Shown: positions 6,699 to 15,433 of the stretch, piece by piece
Layout: the number at the start of each line of letters is the position of its first letter
How positions within the stretch are numbered: the first letter of the stretch is position 1
Origin: an uncultured Clostridia bacterium
Lineage (GTDB): Bacteria > Bacillota > Clostridia > Christensenellales > Borkfalkiaceae
Length of the DNA stretch: 18,955 nt
Direction of reading: 5' to 3'
NCBI GenBank assembly: GCA_934249215.1
Contig: CAKQKN010000025.1
Location: forward strand, 1 to 18,955
Program-made: the position numbers and the translations under genes
The notes under the pieces: model-generated
Seen by the model: the letters and a program-made list of their open reading frames with translations, nothing else
Database searches by the model: none
Told to the model about the DNA's origin: nothing

Positions 6699-9215
6699 CT
6701 ATGCTTTAATAAGGCGATTGTCTTTCGTAATGACGTATTTGCCGCTTGCCGGCACGCAGACGAAATATTTTTCGTCGTTATATTGCACGGTCGGTTCATC
6801 GATGTCTTTGCGCACCTGAACGGAATAAACCCTGTTCGCGAAACGATATTCCCTTATTCCGGCAAAAGAATATTCGCTCGGCAACGAGGGCGATATTTCA
6901 AGCCCCTCGGGCGTTACGTTCAAGCCTAAAAAGCCGGTGACGAAAGTGAGCGGCACGAGTCCGCTTTCGGGAAATTCTCCGATAACGCCCTCGCTGTACT
7001 CGCCTACTCCCTGATACCCGTTCTGAACGTAAGTCATATATCTGTTTCTGCGGAGCGAATCTTTATGGAATTCGTTCATAATGACGGAAAATCTTCCGTT
7101 CGCGCTGTCTGCGCCGAGTTTTTTAAGTCTGCCCATCATATCGTAATACGAAATATAGAAGATGGTACCGCCGTTCTGCATCTGATGTCCGTATCCGCCG
7201 AAAGTGCCGGGAGTGCAAGGCAGATTTCCGCCGTGATCCCACCAATAATAAGGCTCGCCCGTGGTCGAAACGTCAACGGTGTTTACCCGCGAAGCGTAAA
7301 CGAATTCGCCGTAAATATCCTTGCCCGTCGAAGTATCGCCGTCAATAATTCTCGAGCCGTCAACCCAATCGTAAATGAGTTTCGCTTTTTCTTCGTCCGC
7401 AAGTCCGTATGCGACGGCGTAATAATTCACCACCGTCATTCCGAAATCTATGCGCTCACCTTTTGCGTTTATCGAGTTGATATATCTGCCCTTGCGAGCG
7501 TCCCAGAACAACTTGTTATACGTTTCCCTGCTCTTTTCGGCAAGAGCAAGATATTCGTTCGCCGAATCCTCGTCGCCGACGAATTTTTCGATATCCGCCA
7601 TGGCTTTCAGCGAAGCGTAAAACAAGGCGTTTTCATATGCGGATTTATATCCGAACGACCTGTGCGTATCCCAATAGTTTGAAGAATTTCCCGTTTGAGT
7701 GCCGTCGTTTTCCGGATCGTAAACGGTTATTATTCCCGATTTACCCTCCAGCACTTCGAGCATATAGTTCATCGCCTTATCGATTTTCTCGCGCATGGTC
7801 TGACCGATACGGTTAGTCGCCTCCATGAACGGAACCTCGACGCCGTTTTCGTAAACTATCGTCTGATTGCCCTGTAAAAGGTAATTCCTTGCCGCGATGA
7901 TGAAGATCGGATTGAGCGTATAGTGGTTCTGTTCGCCCAGATGCTTCGGAGAATCCGCCGTCGCCCAGACGTAGCCGTCGTCGCCCGACCAGCCGTCCGA
8001 ACCGCAACGAATGTTCACGAGTTGATTGAGATACGCTTCTTTCGCGTCCTCTCGCTCGTTCCAATTGAATTTAAGACCGTTCCATTCAGCCCACTCGGTG
8101 GAAAGTATCTCCGCAAACCCCGTTCTGAACGGAGATTGATTTGTTTTTGCGCTGTAAACCGAGCCGACAACGATAGGCTCCGTCTGCGCAGAACCGTATA
8201 TCGTCCACATATTGTTGAGATCGGCGTCGTAAGTTCCGCCGTTTTCGGTGTAAAACAGCAGTTGCTTGTCGCCGTAAGCACGCATTTCGCTCACGGAAAG
8301 CGTCCTGTCGTCAGAAAGGAAAAGTTTTGCGGACAATCTTATTCCGTTGGCGACTATTCCGTCCATATCGAAAACAAGCGTCGCTCCGTCCGGATTGGGA
8401 AAGCGCATTATCGGCTGATAACGCCCGACGCTATAGTCGTATAAATAGTAATATTTCGGCAAAGAATACCAGGTTTTTCCGCCGTCGGTAGTATATTCAG
8501 CCGCTATGTTGCAGGGGAAATTCTCGCTTTCGGGGAATTGGACTTCGAAAGACGACAATCTGTAAAAATCATCGAAAAACATGCCGATATATTCTTCTTT
8601 ATCGGAATCGGTCGACGCGTTCGTCTTTACCCCGGTATCGCTTTTTCCGTCAAGCAGATCGACGAGTTTTCCCGAAACCACCGAAGAAGCAAACGGCTTT
8701 ATCTTGTTTACCGCCGCGGAAGAAACGAAACTTCCCGTTACGGTGCATTTTTCTTCCTCGCTCCAGCCGTAAAGTTTGCCGTCGGACAGATTGACCGCGC
8801 AACACTTTACGGAATAACCTCCGCTTGTTTTATACGCGTGATAAAGAGTCGCAGACGACTTGTCGTCCGAATCGTTCTTATACGGACCTTCGTAACTCCA
8901 GGTTCCGTCGCCCCAATCGACGATTGCGTAAAAATACGGTTTTTCGTCGGGGAAAGTTCTTTTTACCCGAACGGTCGCAGCCACTTTTTCACCGGTTTCG
9001 TATTCGGGAATAGGAGAAAGCGTCAAACCGACTTCGTCGCTCTGCACTTTCTGCGCGTTTTTCGTCTTTTCATACGCGATATTTTTTAAATCGTACACTT
9101 TATAATCGTTCACGATATCGTTCTTTGTTCCGCCCGACGAATTATCCGTCGTTCCGCATCCGAAGCAACCCATAACAAGAATAACGACAAAAATCAGACT
9201 AATCAATTTTTTCAT
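6699..9215 (-). CDS. Surface lipoprotein with PKD-like, discoidin-like and (alpha/alpha)6-barrel glycosidase domains
   Basis: 838 aa. The lipoprotein signal has candidate modified Cys17 (VMGC) or Cys20 (CFGC), so it is anchored outside the membrane. A PKD-like domain (about 66-158) shows DWGDGTW and a later YHAY...GGYSVK. A discoidin-like sandwich (about 160-315) follows, then a helical six-hairpin glycosidase-like region (about 375-710) with SGDDGY (410-415), YWDTHRSFGYKSAYENA (514-530), PYYWWDHGG (655-663) and GGYGHQMQNGG (673-683). A beta domain ends the protein (about 755-835). The helical part resembles the clan of GH15/63/65/78/95-type toroids, but I cannot place it in a named family or name the acid and base. 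The ATG overlaps the preceding stop (ATGA). Extracellular hydrolysis before uptake is the likely role (inference). Confidence 0.82.
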   Translation of the reverse strand: MKKLISLIFVVILVMGCFGCGTTDNSSGGTKNDIVNDYKVYDLKNIAYEKTKNAQKVQSDEVGLTLSPIPEYETGEKVAATVRVKRTFPDEKPYFYAIVDWGDGTWSYEGPYKNDSDDKSSATLYHAYKTSGGYSVKCCAVNLSDGKLYGWSEEEKCTVTGSFVSSAAVNKIKPFASSVVSGKLVDLLDGKSDTGVKTNASTDSDKEEYIGMFFDDFYRLSSFEVQFPESENFPCNIAAEYTTDGGKTWYSLPKYYYLYDYSVGRYQPIMRFPNPDGATLVFDMDGIVANGIRLSAKLFLSDDRTLSVSEMRAYGDKQLLFYTENGGTYDADLNNMWTIYGSAQTEPIVVGSVYSAKTNQSPFRTGFAEILSTEWAEWNGLKFNWNEREDAKEAYLNQLVNIRCGSDGWSGDDGYVWATADSPKHLGEQNHYTLNPIFIIAARNYLLQGNQTIVYENGVEVPFMEATNRIGQTMREKIDKAMNYMLEVLEGKSGIITVYDPENDGTQTGNSSNYWDTHRSFGYKSAYENALFYASLKAMADIEKFVGDEDSANEYLALAEKSRETYNKLFWDARKGRYINSINAKGERIDFGMTVVNYYAVAYGLADEEKAKLIYDWVDGSRIIDGDTSTGKDIYGEFVYASRVNTVDVSTTGEPYYWWDHGGNLPCTPGTFGGYGHQMQNGGTIFYISYYDMMGRLKKLGADSANGRFSVIMNEFHKDSLRRNRYMTYVQNGYQGVGEYSEGVIGEFPESGLVPLTFVTGFLGLNVTPEGLEISPSLPSEYSFAGIREYRFANRVYSVQVRKDIDEPTVQYNDEKYFVCVPASGKYVITKDNRLIKA

Positions 9216-11296
9216 ACTTTTCTTTTCCTTTGATAAATAACGATTCCCGATATCACCGCAAGCAGCGCCGCGCCGTTTAATCCCGCCGCGAGAGAACCGC
9301 CGCAGCCGTTTTCGCTCGTCTCCGACGAATTATCGGAAGCGTTTCCCGAATCATAGTGATATCGTTTTTCGTCGTTGCCGTCCGATCTTACCGATACGGT
9401 AAAACTGTCCGTCAGCCTTTTATCGTCCTCGCAATAAACCGTCAGCGTGACCTCACCTTCCGATATGAAATAGATGACGTCCTCCCTTATGAACGCTACG
9501 TTATTATCCGAAGAAACGAGCTTGAATTCAGGCATCACTTCACATTCGCCAACTACGTTCAATTCGAGTTTTCGCTTGTCGCCTACCACGGCACCCGCGT
9601 TCTTTTCTTTTATCGAAACGGCGGTAATAGCCGAAAAGTCGGTATATTCGCCGCTTTGCGTCAGCGGATAAACCGCGAACGAGGCAATTTCATACTGCGC
9701 CATTCCCGTCGTTACGATGCCGACGTATCCGGAAGAAAAGCCGCCGTCGTAATTTCTCGTAAACGCGGGAGCAGACATGTCGTCGATATACATTTCGGCT
9801 GTTTCGCCGTATACTTTGATCTTCATGGCGTGCCATGAATTTATTCCGTATATGCCCGATTTACCCTCTTGCAGACCGTGTTTATCCCCCCAGATCGTGG
9901 GAATGCCTTCCTTTTGAACAAACAAGCCCAAGCCTTTTTCGATGAATCTCTTGTTGAACTCAGTCGCACCGGAAGTGACGCCTATCCAGCCGTACGCGTC
10001 CGCGGAAGTGTTTCTGTAAACTATCGTGGCTTCGAAATCCTTAAACTTTCTGCCGGCGATATAAAGGCAATTGAAGTTTTCGTCGGAAGCCGCGTTATTG
10101 ATCGGCAAGTTGATTTTTTTAAGAGTTTTGTCTTTCGTTATCTCCCAATGCCGATCGATTTTTTCCGCACCGGCGGTCTGATCGTTCGGGTTTATCACCT
10201 TGGTCGCCTTGAATCCGTCAAGCGACCGCGCGTCGTCGAATACATATGTTTTTTCGCCATTTTTAAAGGTCAGAGTGATCTCGCCGCTTACGTAAAAATC
10301 TTTGAGCGAATAAGCGTATACCGACGCATTGCCCTCTTTTATCCCGGTAACGCAACCGTTTTTAACGATGGCAACGTCCTTGTTGTTCGTATCCCAAACG
10401 AGAAGCGGATTGCCGTTTCCGACGCCGTTTTTCAGTTTTAACGTCTGAGGAACGCCGACTTCGACCACGGTCGATTCGTTTTCGAACTCTATTGCGTTTA
10501 CCTCTCCGCTATGCTTTAAGTTCGTCGGATTTCCTTTTTCGTCGAGCGCGGTAACGGACAAAGAATAGAAATTATGAGAATTATCCACGCTTTGCAGGCC
10601 TATGAAACCTTCGGCGTTCCAATCGTCCGTCTGAAAAGCATATTCTATTTCCGAATAAACGTGTCCGCCGTCGACGGTAGTCACCTGCACTCTGCATTTC
10701 CCGCCGAACACTTCCGCGCGGAGCAGAAAAGGCGAGTTTTTATCGAACGCGCCGCTTATCGATTTTGCGTCTATCGCCGTACCGCCAAACCCGTTGCTTC
10801 CCCAAAGCGAAGCGTAACCCTCTCTTTGAGCAAACGCAAAACATCCGTCCGTTCTCCAGCCCGTATCGATCTGTGTCTTTCCGAATTGCAAGCCACCCCA
10901 GCCCCAGGACGAATCGCCGTCGAAATCCATAACGATTTCGGCGCGGAAGCAGGTAAAAAGATATTCCGTCAGATAGAGCGACACGACGTTGCCCGTAGAT
11001 CCCGTTCCCGTTCCCGTTCTTTTTGATTTGACAGCCGAGCGTTCGGCGTTATAAACCCAATTTGAATTTACCTCGTTTATTTCGCCGGCGGTTCCGCTTT
11101 CTTCCGAAACGCAAACCGATACGAAATCGTTGAGTTCCTCTTCCGAATCGAACGAATACGTCACGGTAGTCGCGGTTTCCGAATACGCCTTGACCGCGGC
11201 GTTACCGAAAGGCAACGAAACGGCAAACAACGAAACGGCAAAAACCGAAACGAAAAACGTTTTCAGCCATATTAAAGCAATATTGTCTTTTTTCAT
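9212..11296 (-). CDS. Surface protein with two ConA/LamG-like modules, Ig-like spacers and C-terminal membrane anchor
   Basis: 694 aa. Signal peptide 1-38. ConA-like module 1 (about 42-252) contains FAFAQREGYASLWG (153-166). A Big_2-like Ig domain follows (about 265-345). ConA-like module 2 (about 350-548) contains GLFVQKEGIPTIWG (457-470). A second Ig-like domain covers about 556-636. After a Ser/Asn-rich linker come GCGGS (664-668), a membrane helix (about 670-688) and the tail QRKRKV; no LPXTG. No catalytic residues are recognisable, so a glycan-binding or adhesive surface role is inferred. The two modules appear to be an internal duplication related to modules in the 330-aa and SGNH proteins of the same operon. 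GGGAG before the ATG; 27 nt after the binding-protein gene; overlaps the next gene by 4 nt. Confidence 0.85.
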   Translation of the reverse strand: MKKDNIALIWLKTFFVSVFAVSLFAVSLPFGNAAVKAYSETATTVTYSFDSEEELNDFVSVCVSEESGTAGEINEVNSNWVYNAERSAVKSKRTGTGTGSTGNVVSLYLTEYLFTCFRAEIVMDFDGDSSWGWGGLQFGKTQIDTGWRTDGCFAFAQREGYASLWGSNGFGGTAIDAKSISGAFDKNSPFLLRAEVFGGKCRVQVTTVDGGHVYSEIEYAFQTDDWNAEGFIGLQSVDNSHNFYSLSVTALDEKGNPTNLKHSGEVNAIEFENESTVVEVGVPQTLKLKNGVGNGNPLLVWDTNNKDVAIVKNGCVTGIKEGNASVYAYSLKDFYVSGEITLTFKNGEKTYVFDDARSLDGFKATKVINPNDQTAGAEKIDRHWEITKDKTLKKINLPINNAASDENFNCLYIAGRKFKDFEATIVYRNTSADAYGWIGVTSGATEFNKRFIEKGLGLFVQKEGIPTIWGDKHGLQEGKSGIYGINSWHAMKIKVYGETAEMYIDDMSAPAFTRNYDGGFSSGYVGIVTTGMAQYEIASFAVYPLTQSGEYTDFSAITAVSIKEKNAGAVVGDKRKLELNVVGECEVMPEFKLVSSDNNVAFIREDVIYFISEGEVTLTVYCEDDKRLTDSFTVSVRSDGNDEKRYHYDSGNASDNSSETSENGCGGSLAAGLNGAALLAVISGIVIYQRKRKV

Positions 11297-11323
11297 TTTT
11301 TTCTCCCTTCGCGATTCAAAAAA

Positions 11324-12994
11324 TCAGATAAGTCCCAACTTCGCAAATTGTCTTTCCGCTTCTTTCATCAGTTCGTCGCCGCCCCAAGCGGTTTTCCATT
11401 GTCTTACGAAGTTGTCGTACGACATAACTTTTTCGCCGATAACGTAGTTATACTCCCATCTGATCTGTTGAGTGTTCAGAGCCTTGATCATCGAACCGTC
11501 AAGATTGAGAGAACTGCCTATCTGCGTTTTGGTTTTCATCGACGCTGTTATCGAATTATGCTCCACGACTTTTTTCGTCAGAGCGTCCACTTCGGCTTTG
11601 TTGCCCTGAACGATGCCGTCCTTACTCGTCGCGATCCATGCGCCCCAGTCCCAGGAACCGGCGCCCACGGTGGTATTTCTGTAAAATTTCTTACCGTCCG
11701 CGTCTTTCGTGTTTATATATTTATAATTGCTTCCTTCGATATCCCGATATTCATATCCGCTTTCGACGCCGACGCCCCAGCGCAACGCGTTATAGCCCGC
11801 GGGACGAACGAAAGAATCGGACGATTCGTCGTAGTACACGAGGCATGAATCGATAAACTTGCAAATCGCGTCCATTTTCTTCGCGTCGATTGCCGCTCTT
11901 TTCGAAACGCAGATGATATTCCCGACGTATCCTTCAACGGGCATATAGCCCGCGTCGAATCCTTTTGCGCACGGGAGCGCATAGGTTTTCCACCAATCGG
12001 TGGTATCCTCGTCTTCGTGGAAAGCCTGCGTTTCCGTCGAAATGGCGCCGGGGTACCATTCGATTCCGATATACCCTTGCTTCGTTTTCGTCTTGTTTTC
12101 CCAAGTTTGCGTATACCAAGCGGGGTCTATATACCCTTCCGAAACAATCTGCTTGAGGAAATCGATATAATATTTATGGGTTCCGTTCACAACGGGAAAA
12201 TCCACTTGTCCGTTTTCGTTGACGAACGCGCCGTACGGCATTTCCGCCACCGTTCCCCACATAAGCGGGAGCCAGTTGCCCAAAGTTCCGAGAGAACTCT
12301 GTCCGCCCGCCGACGTAAACGCATAACAATTCTTCTTCGTCGCCTTTATCCATCTCGCAAAACTGATGAGATCTTCGGGCGTTTTCGGTTGCCATTCGCC
12401 GCCGTCCGTAGCGGTTTTCCCCGCGGGGTAAGAGAGCCCGTCGGAAGTCGTTCCGCCGGTCGTCGTCGCGCGGTATTCACGCGCCCAATCCTCGCGGATT
12501 TTGAGCGACCACGTGGGCGAGTCGGGCAACGTCCAGATCGCGCGCAATTTTCCGTTTTCCGTCATCATTTTTCTCGCAACGGAGTCGTCATTCGGATTAT
12601 CCGCGTCTTTCTGCTCGACTATTTTCTTTGCATTAGGCATTTTCGCCAGATACGGCGTCCAATCTTCGAGCAAAACGTTTTGCTCGGAAATGGTGTTATA
12701 CTCGTCAAGATTGTCGAACACCACGATATCGGGTTTTTCGTTCGAAGCAAACTGCGTGACCGAGGCGCCGGAAATATCTCCGACCGCCACGAGATTGACG
12801 TTAAGTCCGAAATTGTCTTTTATCCATTTTTTATACGGATCGTTGTTATCCGTCGCAAGATTGACAAATCCGCCGATAAGCATTTTTACGGAAATGCCGT
12901 CGTCTTTCGGCGTATCTTTTTTGCACGCAGTCGAAAAGACAACCGAAACGAGAAGTACTGCCGAAACCAACGTATGAATGATTCTTTTTTTCAT
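11324..12994 (-). CDS. ABC transporter sugar-binding lipoprotein (family 1, LplA/YtcQ type)
   Basis: 556 aa. Signal peptide with a lipoprotein-like STAC (Cys24) followed by a charged linker. The mature part is a two-domain solute-binding protein, with features such as KPDIVVFDNLDEYN (87-100), a Trp/Tyr-rich middle typical of sugar sites, and a C-terminal end YDNFVRQWKTAWGGDEL usual for LplA/YtcQ-like proteins of about 500-560 aa. It delivers oligosaccharide to the two permeases encoded just upstream. The ATG at 12994 is preferred because GGAG lies 6 nt before it; an in-frame ATG four codons earlier (13006) lacks a site. The 72-nt gap before it holds two small hairpins, which may raise its expression relative to the permeases (inference). 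The substrate is unknown; plant or microbial rhamnose-containing oligosaccharide fits the neighbours. Confidence 0.92.
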   Translation of the reverse strand: MKKRIIHTLVSAVLLVSVVFSTACKKDTPKDDGISVKMLIGGFVNLATDNNDPYKKWIKDNFGLNVNLVAVGDISGASVTQFASNEKPDIVVFDNLDEYNTISEQNVLLEDWTPYLAKMPNAKKIVEQKDADNPNDDSVARKMMTENGKLRAIWTLPDSPTWSLKIREDWAREYRATTTGGTTSDGLSYPAGKTATDGGEWQPKTPEDLISFARWIKATKKNCYAFTSAGGQSSLGTLGNWLPLMWGTVAEMPYGAFVNENGQVDFPVVNGTHKYYIDFLKQIVSEGYIDPAWYTQTWENKTKTKQGYIGIEWYPGAISTETQAFHEDEDTTDWWKTYALPCAKGFDAGYMPVEGYVGNIICVSKRAAIDAKKMDAICKFIDSCLVYYDESSDSFVRPAGYNALRWGVGVESGYEYRDIEGSNYKYINTKDADGKKFYRNTTVGAGSWDWGAWIATSKDGIVQGNKAEVDALTKKVVEHNSITASMKTKTQIGSSLNLDGSMIKALNTQQIRWEYNYVIGEKVMSYDNFVRQWKTAWGGDELMKEAERQFAKLGLI

Positions 12995-13000
12995 CTTTTT

Positions 13001-13004
13001 CTCC
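13001..13004 (-). promoter_or_regulatory. Ribosome binding site fixing the binding-protein start
   Basis: GGAG on the minus strand, 6 nt before the ATG at 12994. It overlaps the codons of the alternative upstream ATG at 13006, whose own upstream sequence (CCCCTTAAAAA) is not a ribosome site. Confidence 0.7.
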
Positions 13005-13013
13005 ATTTTTTAA

Positions 13014-13063
13014 GGGGAGCTTCCCCGTTATTTTTAAGTTTGCTTACTCTGCCGACAAACGGC
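13014..13063 (-). promoter_or_regulatory. Intercistronic hairpin pair between permease and binding-protein genes
   Basis: Two short stems lie in the 72-nt gap: GCCG/CGGC with a 5-nt loop (13051-13063) and GGGGA/TCCCC with a 3-nt loop (13014-13026). The second ends 7 nt before the GGAG that fixes the binding-protein start. Neither is followed by a T-run on the minus strand, so they are more likely RNA-stability or processing structures than terminators. The function is inferred from position. Confidence 0.35.
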
Positions 13064-13066
13064 GCT

Positions 13067-13954
13067 TTACCCTTTCACCGCTCCGACGTAAACGCCTTGA
13101 GTGAAGTATTTTTGGAAGAAAGGATAGAGAACGAGCATCGGTAAAACAGAAATAACCGTCAACGCCATCTTCATGGTTATCGAATTAACCGACGAACCTT
13201 GAGAAATGATAAAGTCGAGTTGTCCTTGATTTAATCCCGAGGTGTTGTCGAAATTTACTTTAATGTAATATTGCAAAGTCCAGAGCGCATTGTCGCTGAT
13301 GTAAATGCTGACGTCGAACCAACTGTTCCAATGCCCGACCATCGTAAACATGCATATCGCGGAAAGAACTGCTTTGGACATTGGAAGAACGATATAAATC
13401 AGATTGCCGAGTTGAGAAACGCCGTCCATTTCCGCCGCTTCTTCGGTTTCCCTCGGAATTCCTTCCATAAATTGTTTCAAAATCAGCACGTTCCACGCCG
13501 AAAACAATCCCGGGATAATCAAAGCGCCGAGCGTATTCATCAAGCCCGTTTTTTGAACGGTTATATAGTTAGGTATGAGCCCGCCGTTAAACAAAATGGT
13601 GAATACCATTATTTTCAAAAACAAGCCTTTGCCCACCAGATCCTTACGTGAAAGCGCATACGCCGCAAGCACGTTGAACAAAAGTCCGAACACCGTACCC
13701 GCAAACGTGCGAACAAGAGACAAACCGAGCGCGCGGATTATAACGTCGGTCGAGCCCAATATTTTCAGGTATGCCGAAACCGTCGGCTTTGTCGGAAAAT
13801 ACCAGATCGTTCCGCTGCTTGCCACCCACTCGGCGTCCGTGCAAAACGACAGGAACAACGAATACAACAACGGATACAGACAGATCAATCCGAAAATAAC
13901 GGAAAGAGTCGCGCATACCGATTGATAAATTTTATCGGAAGTACCTTTAATCAT
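13067..13954 (-). CDS. Carbohydrate ABC transporter permease (LplC/YtcP type)
   Basis: 295 aa from the ATG at 13954. GAGG lies 7 nt before this ATG and only 1 nt before an in-frame GTG at 13960, so the ATG is chosen. Six membrane segments are evident, beginning LSVIFGLICLYPLLYSLFLS. The cytoplasmic coupling (EAA) loop is EEAAEMDGVSQLGNLIYIVLP (two residues short of that string's ends removed, about 171-191), matching EAA-x3-G-x9-I-x-LP, the contact with the ATPase. The C-terminal FTQGVYVGAVKG is standard for LplC/YtcP permeases. It pairs with the upstream permease to form the channel. The ribosome site overlaps the stop of that gene, implying coupled translation at equal amounts. No ATPase gene is present in the window, as is common for systems served by a shared MsmX-type ATPase. 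Confidence 0.94.
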   Translation of the reverse strand: MIKGTSDKIYQSVCATLSVIFGLICLYPLLYSLFLSFCTDAEWVASSGTIWYFPTKPTVSAYLKILGSTDVIIRALGLSLVRTFAGTVFGLLFNVLAAYALSRKDLVGKGLFLKIMVFTILFNGGLIPNYITVQKTGLMNTLGALIIPGLFSAWNVLILKQFMEGIPRETEEAAEMDGVSQLGNLIYIVLPMSKAVLSAICMFTMVGHWNSWFDVSIYISDNALWTLQYYIKVNFDNTSGLNQGQLDFIISQGSSVNSITMKMALTVISVLPMLVLYPFFQKYFTQGVYVGAVKG

Positions 13955-13961
13955 TTTCACA

Positions 13962-13965
13962 CCTC
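13962..13965 (-). promoter_or_regulatory. Ribosome binding site fixing the LplC-type permease start
   Basis: GAGG on the minus strand overlaps the TGA of the upstream permease (13964-13966) and is 7 nt from ATG 13954 but only 1 nt from GTG 13960. Confidence 0.75.
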
Positions 13966-15433
13966 AATATAAGCCGACTCCAACCCATTTTTTGGATAAT
14001 TTGTTGCAAGCGACGACCATAAACATTCCGATGAGCGACTGGAAGAACGAAACCGCCGCACCGATACCGTATTGCAGTCCTTTCAATCCTTTCCAGATTA
14101 CCCACGTGTCAATTACTTGCGCATTTTCCATTACTTCTGAACCGAAAAGCATGATTTGTTCATACCCCGCCCCTTTCAGCAAGTTGCCGACCGCCATCAC
14201 CGAAGTGAACACTATCGTCGGTTTTATGCACGGCAGAGTTATGAACCACAGTCTGCGCAGCGGTCCCGCTCCGTCTATCGCCGCCGCCTCGTTCAGATTG
14301 GGATCCACGTTCGATAAAGCAGCCATATACAAAATGGTGTTCCACCCGCACTCTTTCCACAATTCGGTTATGAGCAGCAACGGAACGAATAGTTTTTCGT
14401 TGGAAAGAATACGAACGGGAGTATCGAAAAGGTTGTTTATCAATCCGTCCGGGTTAATGAACGAATATGCGATTGCGTATACGACTACCCAACTGAAAAA
14501 ATGCGGGATATAAATTATGGTTTGTATTCCCTTGCGCACTTTTTCGTGCCCCATATCGAAAAGCATTATCGCAAGAATTATGGGAGGAACGATCGAGCAG
14601 ACCATTCTGAAAAAACTGATCTTTATCGTATTTAAGAGTATTCTCAGCATGTCGCCGTCGGTAAAGATAACCGAGAAATTCCCGAAACCTATCCAATCGC
14701 TGCCCCATATACCGTCCGAGATGACGTAATTCTTCATCGACAGAACAAACGCAAGGATCATCGGATAAACGTTATATACGGCAATCAGAACGGCGGGTAC
14801 GAGAAGGAACAGATACATCAGTCTGTTTTTATAAATCAACCCGGCGGTTTTTTCGTTTACCACGATTGAAATTCCGAACGACGCCAAAGAAATCAACCCG
14901 ACGATCATATAATTGCTTTCCGGCCAAAACACCTTGTAAAAAGGCTTTGTTTCGCCCCAAATGTCGGCGGCGGACATTCCGCTGTCAAGAATGAAAAACA
15001 AAAAAACGGCAATCTGCCACACGGTGACAAACAAGTTTAACGCGGGCAAAATTCTGACCGTTTTTTCGGGGAAGAAAACGGTTAAAACACCCGCCGTGAT
15101 CTGCAAAATCGGCATAAGCACGCCGATAATCACGATTACCGCCGCCAAAGAAGGCATCGAAACGGAAAGATTCCCGATCTCTGTCGCGATCTCTATTTTC
15201 CCGCCCGCAAACAGCGAACCGAAAATATCGAAAAATCGAATGTTTTCATCAACCGACATCGACTGATCGCCGAATGAAAAGTGCGGGACGAACAAGTATA
15301 CGATCAATGCGAAAAAAGCAAGAATCGCCGTAAAAAATCCTTTTAAAAAATTCGCGTCGGAAAAGAGCGCTTTAACCCCTCGCCTTCCGCCGTTTTCTTT
15401 CATTCGGATATCCGAAGCCACGATATTACTCAT
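13964..15433 (-). CDS. Carbohydrate ABC transporter permease (LplB/YteP type) with extra N-terminal membrane domain
   Basis: 489 aa from the ATG at 15433; AAGGAG is 7 nt before it and only 1 nt before an alternative ATG at 15439. The C-terminal about 290 residues are a regular LplB/YteP-type permease, starting at LMYLFLLVPAVLIAVYNVYP (205-224), with an EAA loop around NEAAAIDGAGPLRRLWFITLP (381-401, motif EAA-x3-G-x9-LP) and the end KKWVGVGLY. Family members are usually about 300-320 aa. Here about 200 extra residues precede the permease core and carry about four hydrophobic segments (about 29-50, 94-120, 128-150, 174-192) and a roughly 40-residue probably external loop. The role of this extension is unknown. 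The gene overlaps the regulator gene by 8 nt. Confidence 0.92.
   Translation of the reverse strand: MSNIVASDIRMKENGGRRGVKALFSDANFLKGFFTAILAFFALIVYLFVPHFSFGDQSMSVDENIRFFDIFGSLFAGGKIEIATEIGNLSVSMPSLAAVIVIIGVLMPILQITAGVLTVFFPEKTVRILPALNLFVTVWQIAVFLFFILDSGMSAADIWGETKPFYKVFWPESNYMIVGLISLASFGISIVVNEKTAGLIYKNRLMYLFLLVPAVLIAVYNVYPMILAFVLSMKNYVISDGIWGSDWIGFGNFSVIFTDGDMLRILLNTIKISFFRMVCSIVPPIILAIMLFDMGHEKVRKGIQTIIYIPHFFSWVVVYAIAYSFINPDGLINNLFDTPVRILSNEKLFVPLLLITELWKECGWNTILYMAALSNVDPNLNEAAAIDGAGPLRRLWFITLPCIKPTIVFTSVMAVGNLLKGAGYEQIMLFGSEVMENAQVIDTWVIWKGLKGLQYGIGAAVSFFQSLIGMFMVVACNKLSKKWVGVGLY

Noticed and set aside
12017..13144. Plus-strand frame of 375 codons
   Set aside because: Antisense to the binding-protein gene and rich in Arg and Phe with no recognisable domain; a shadow.
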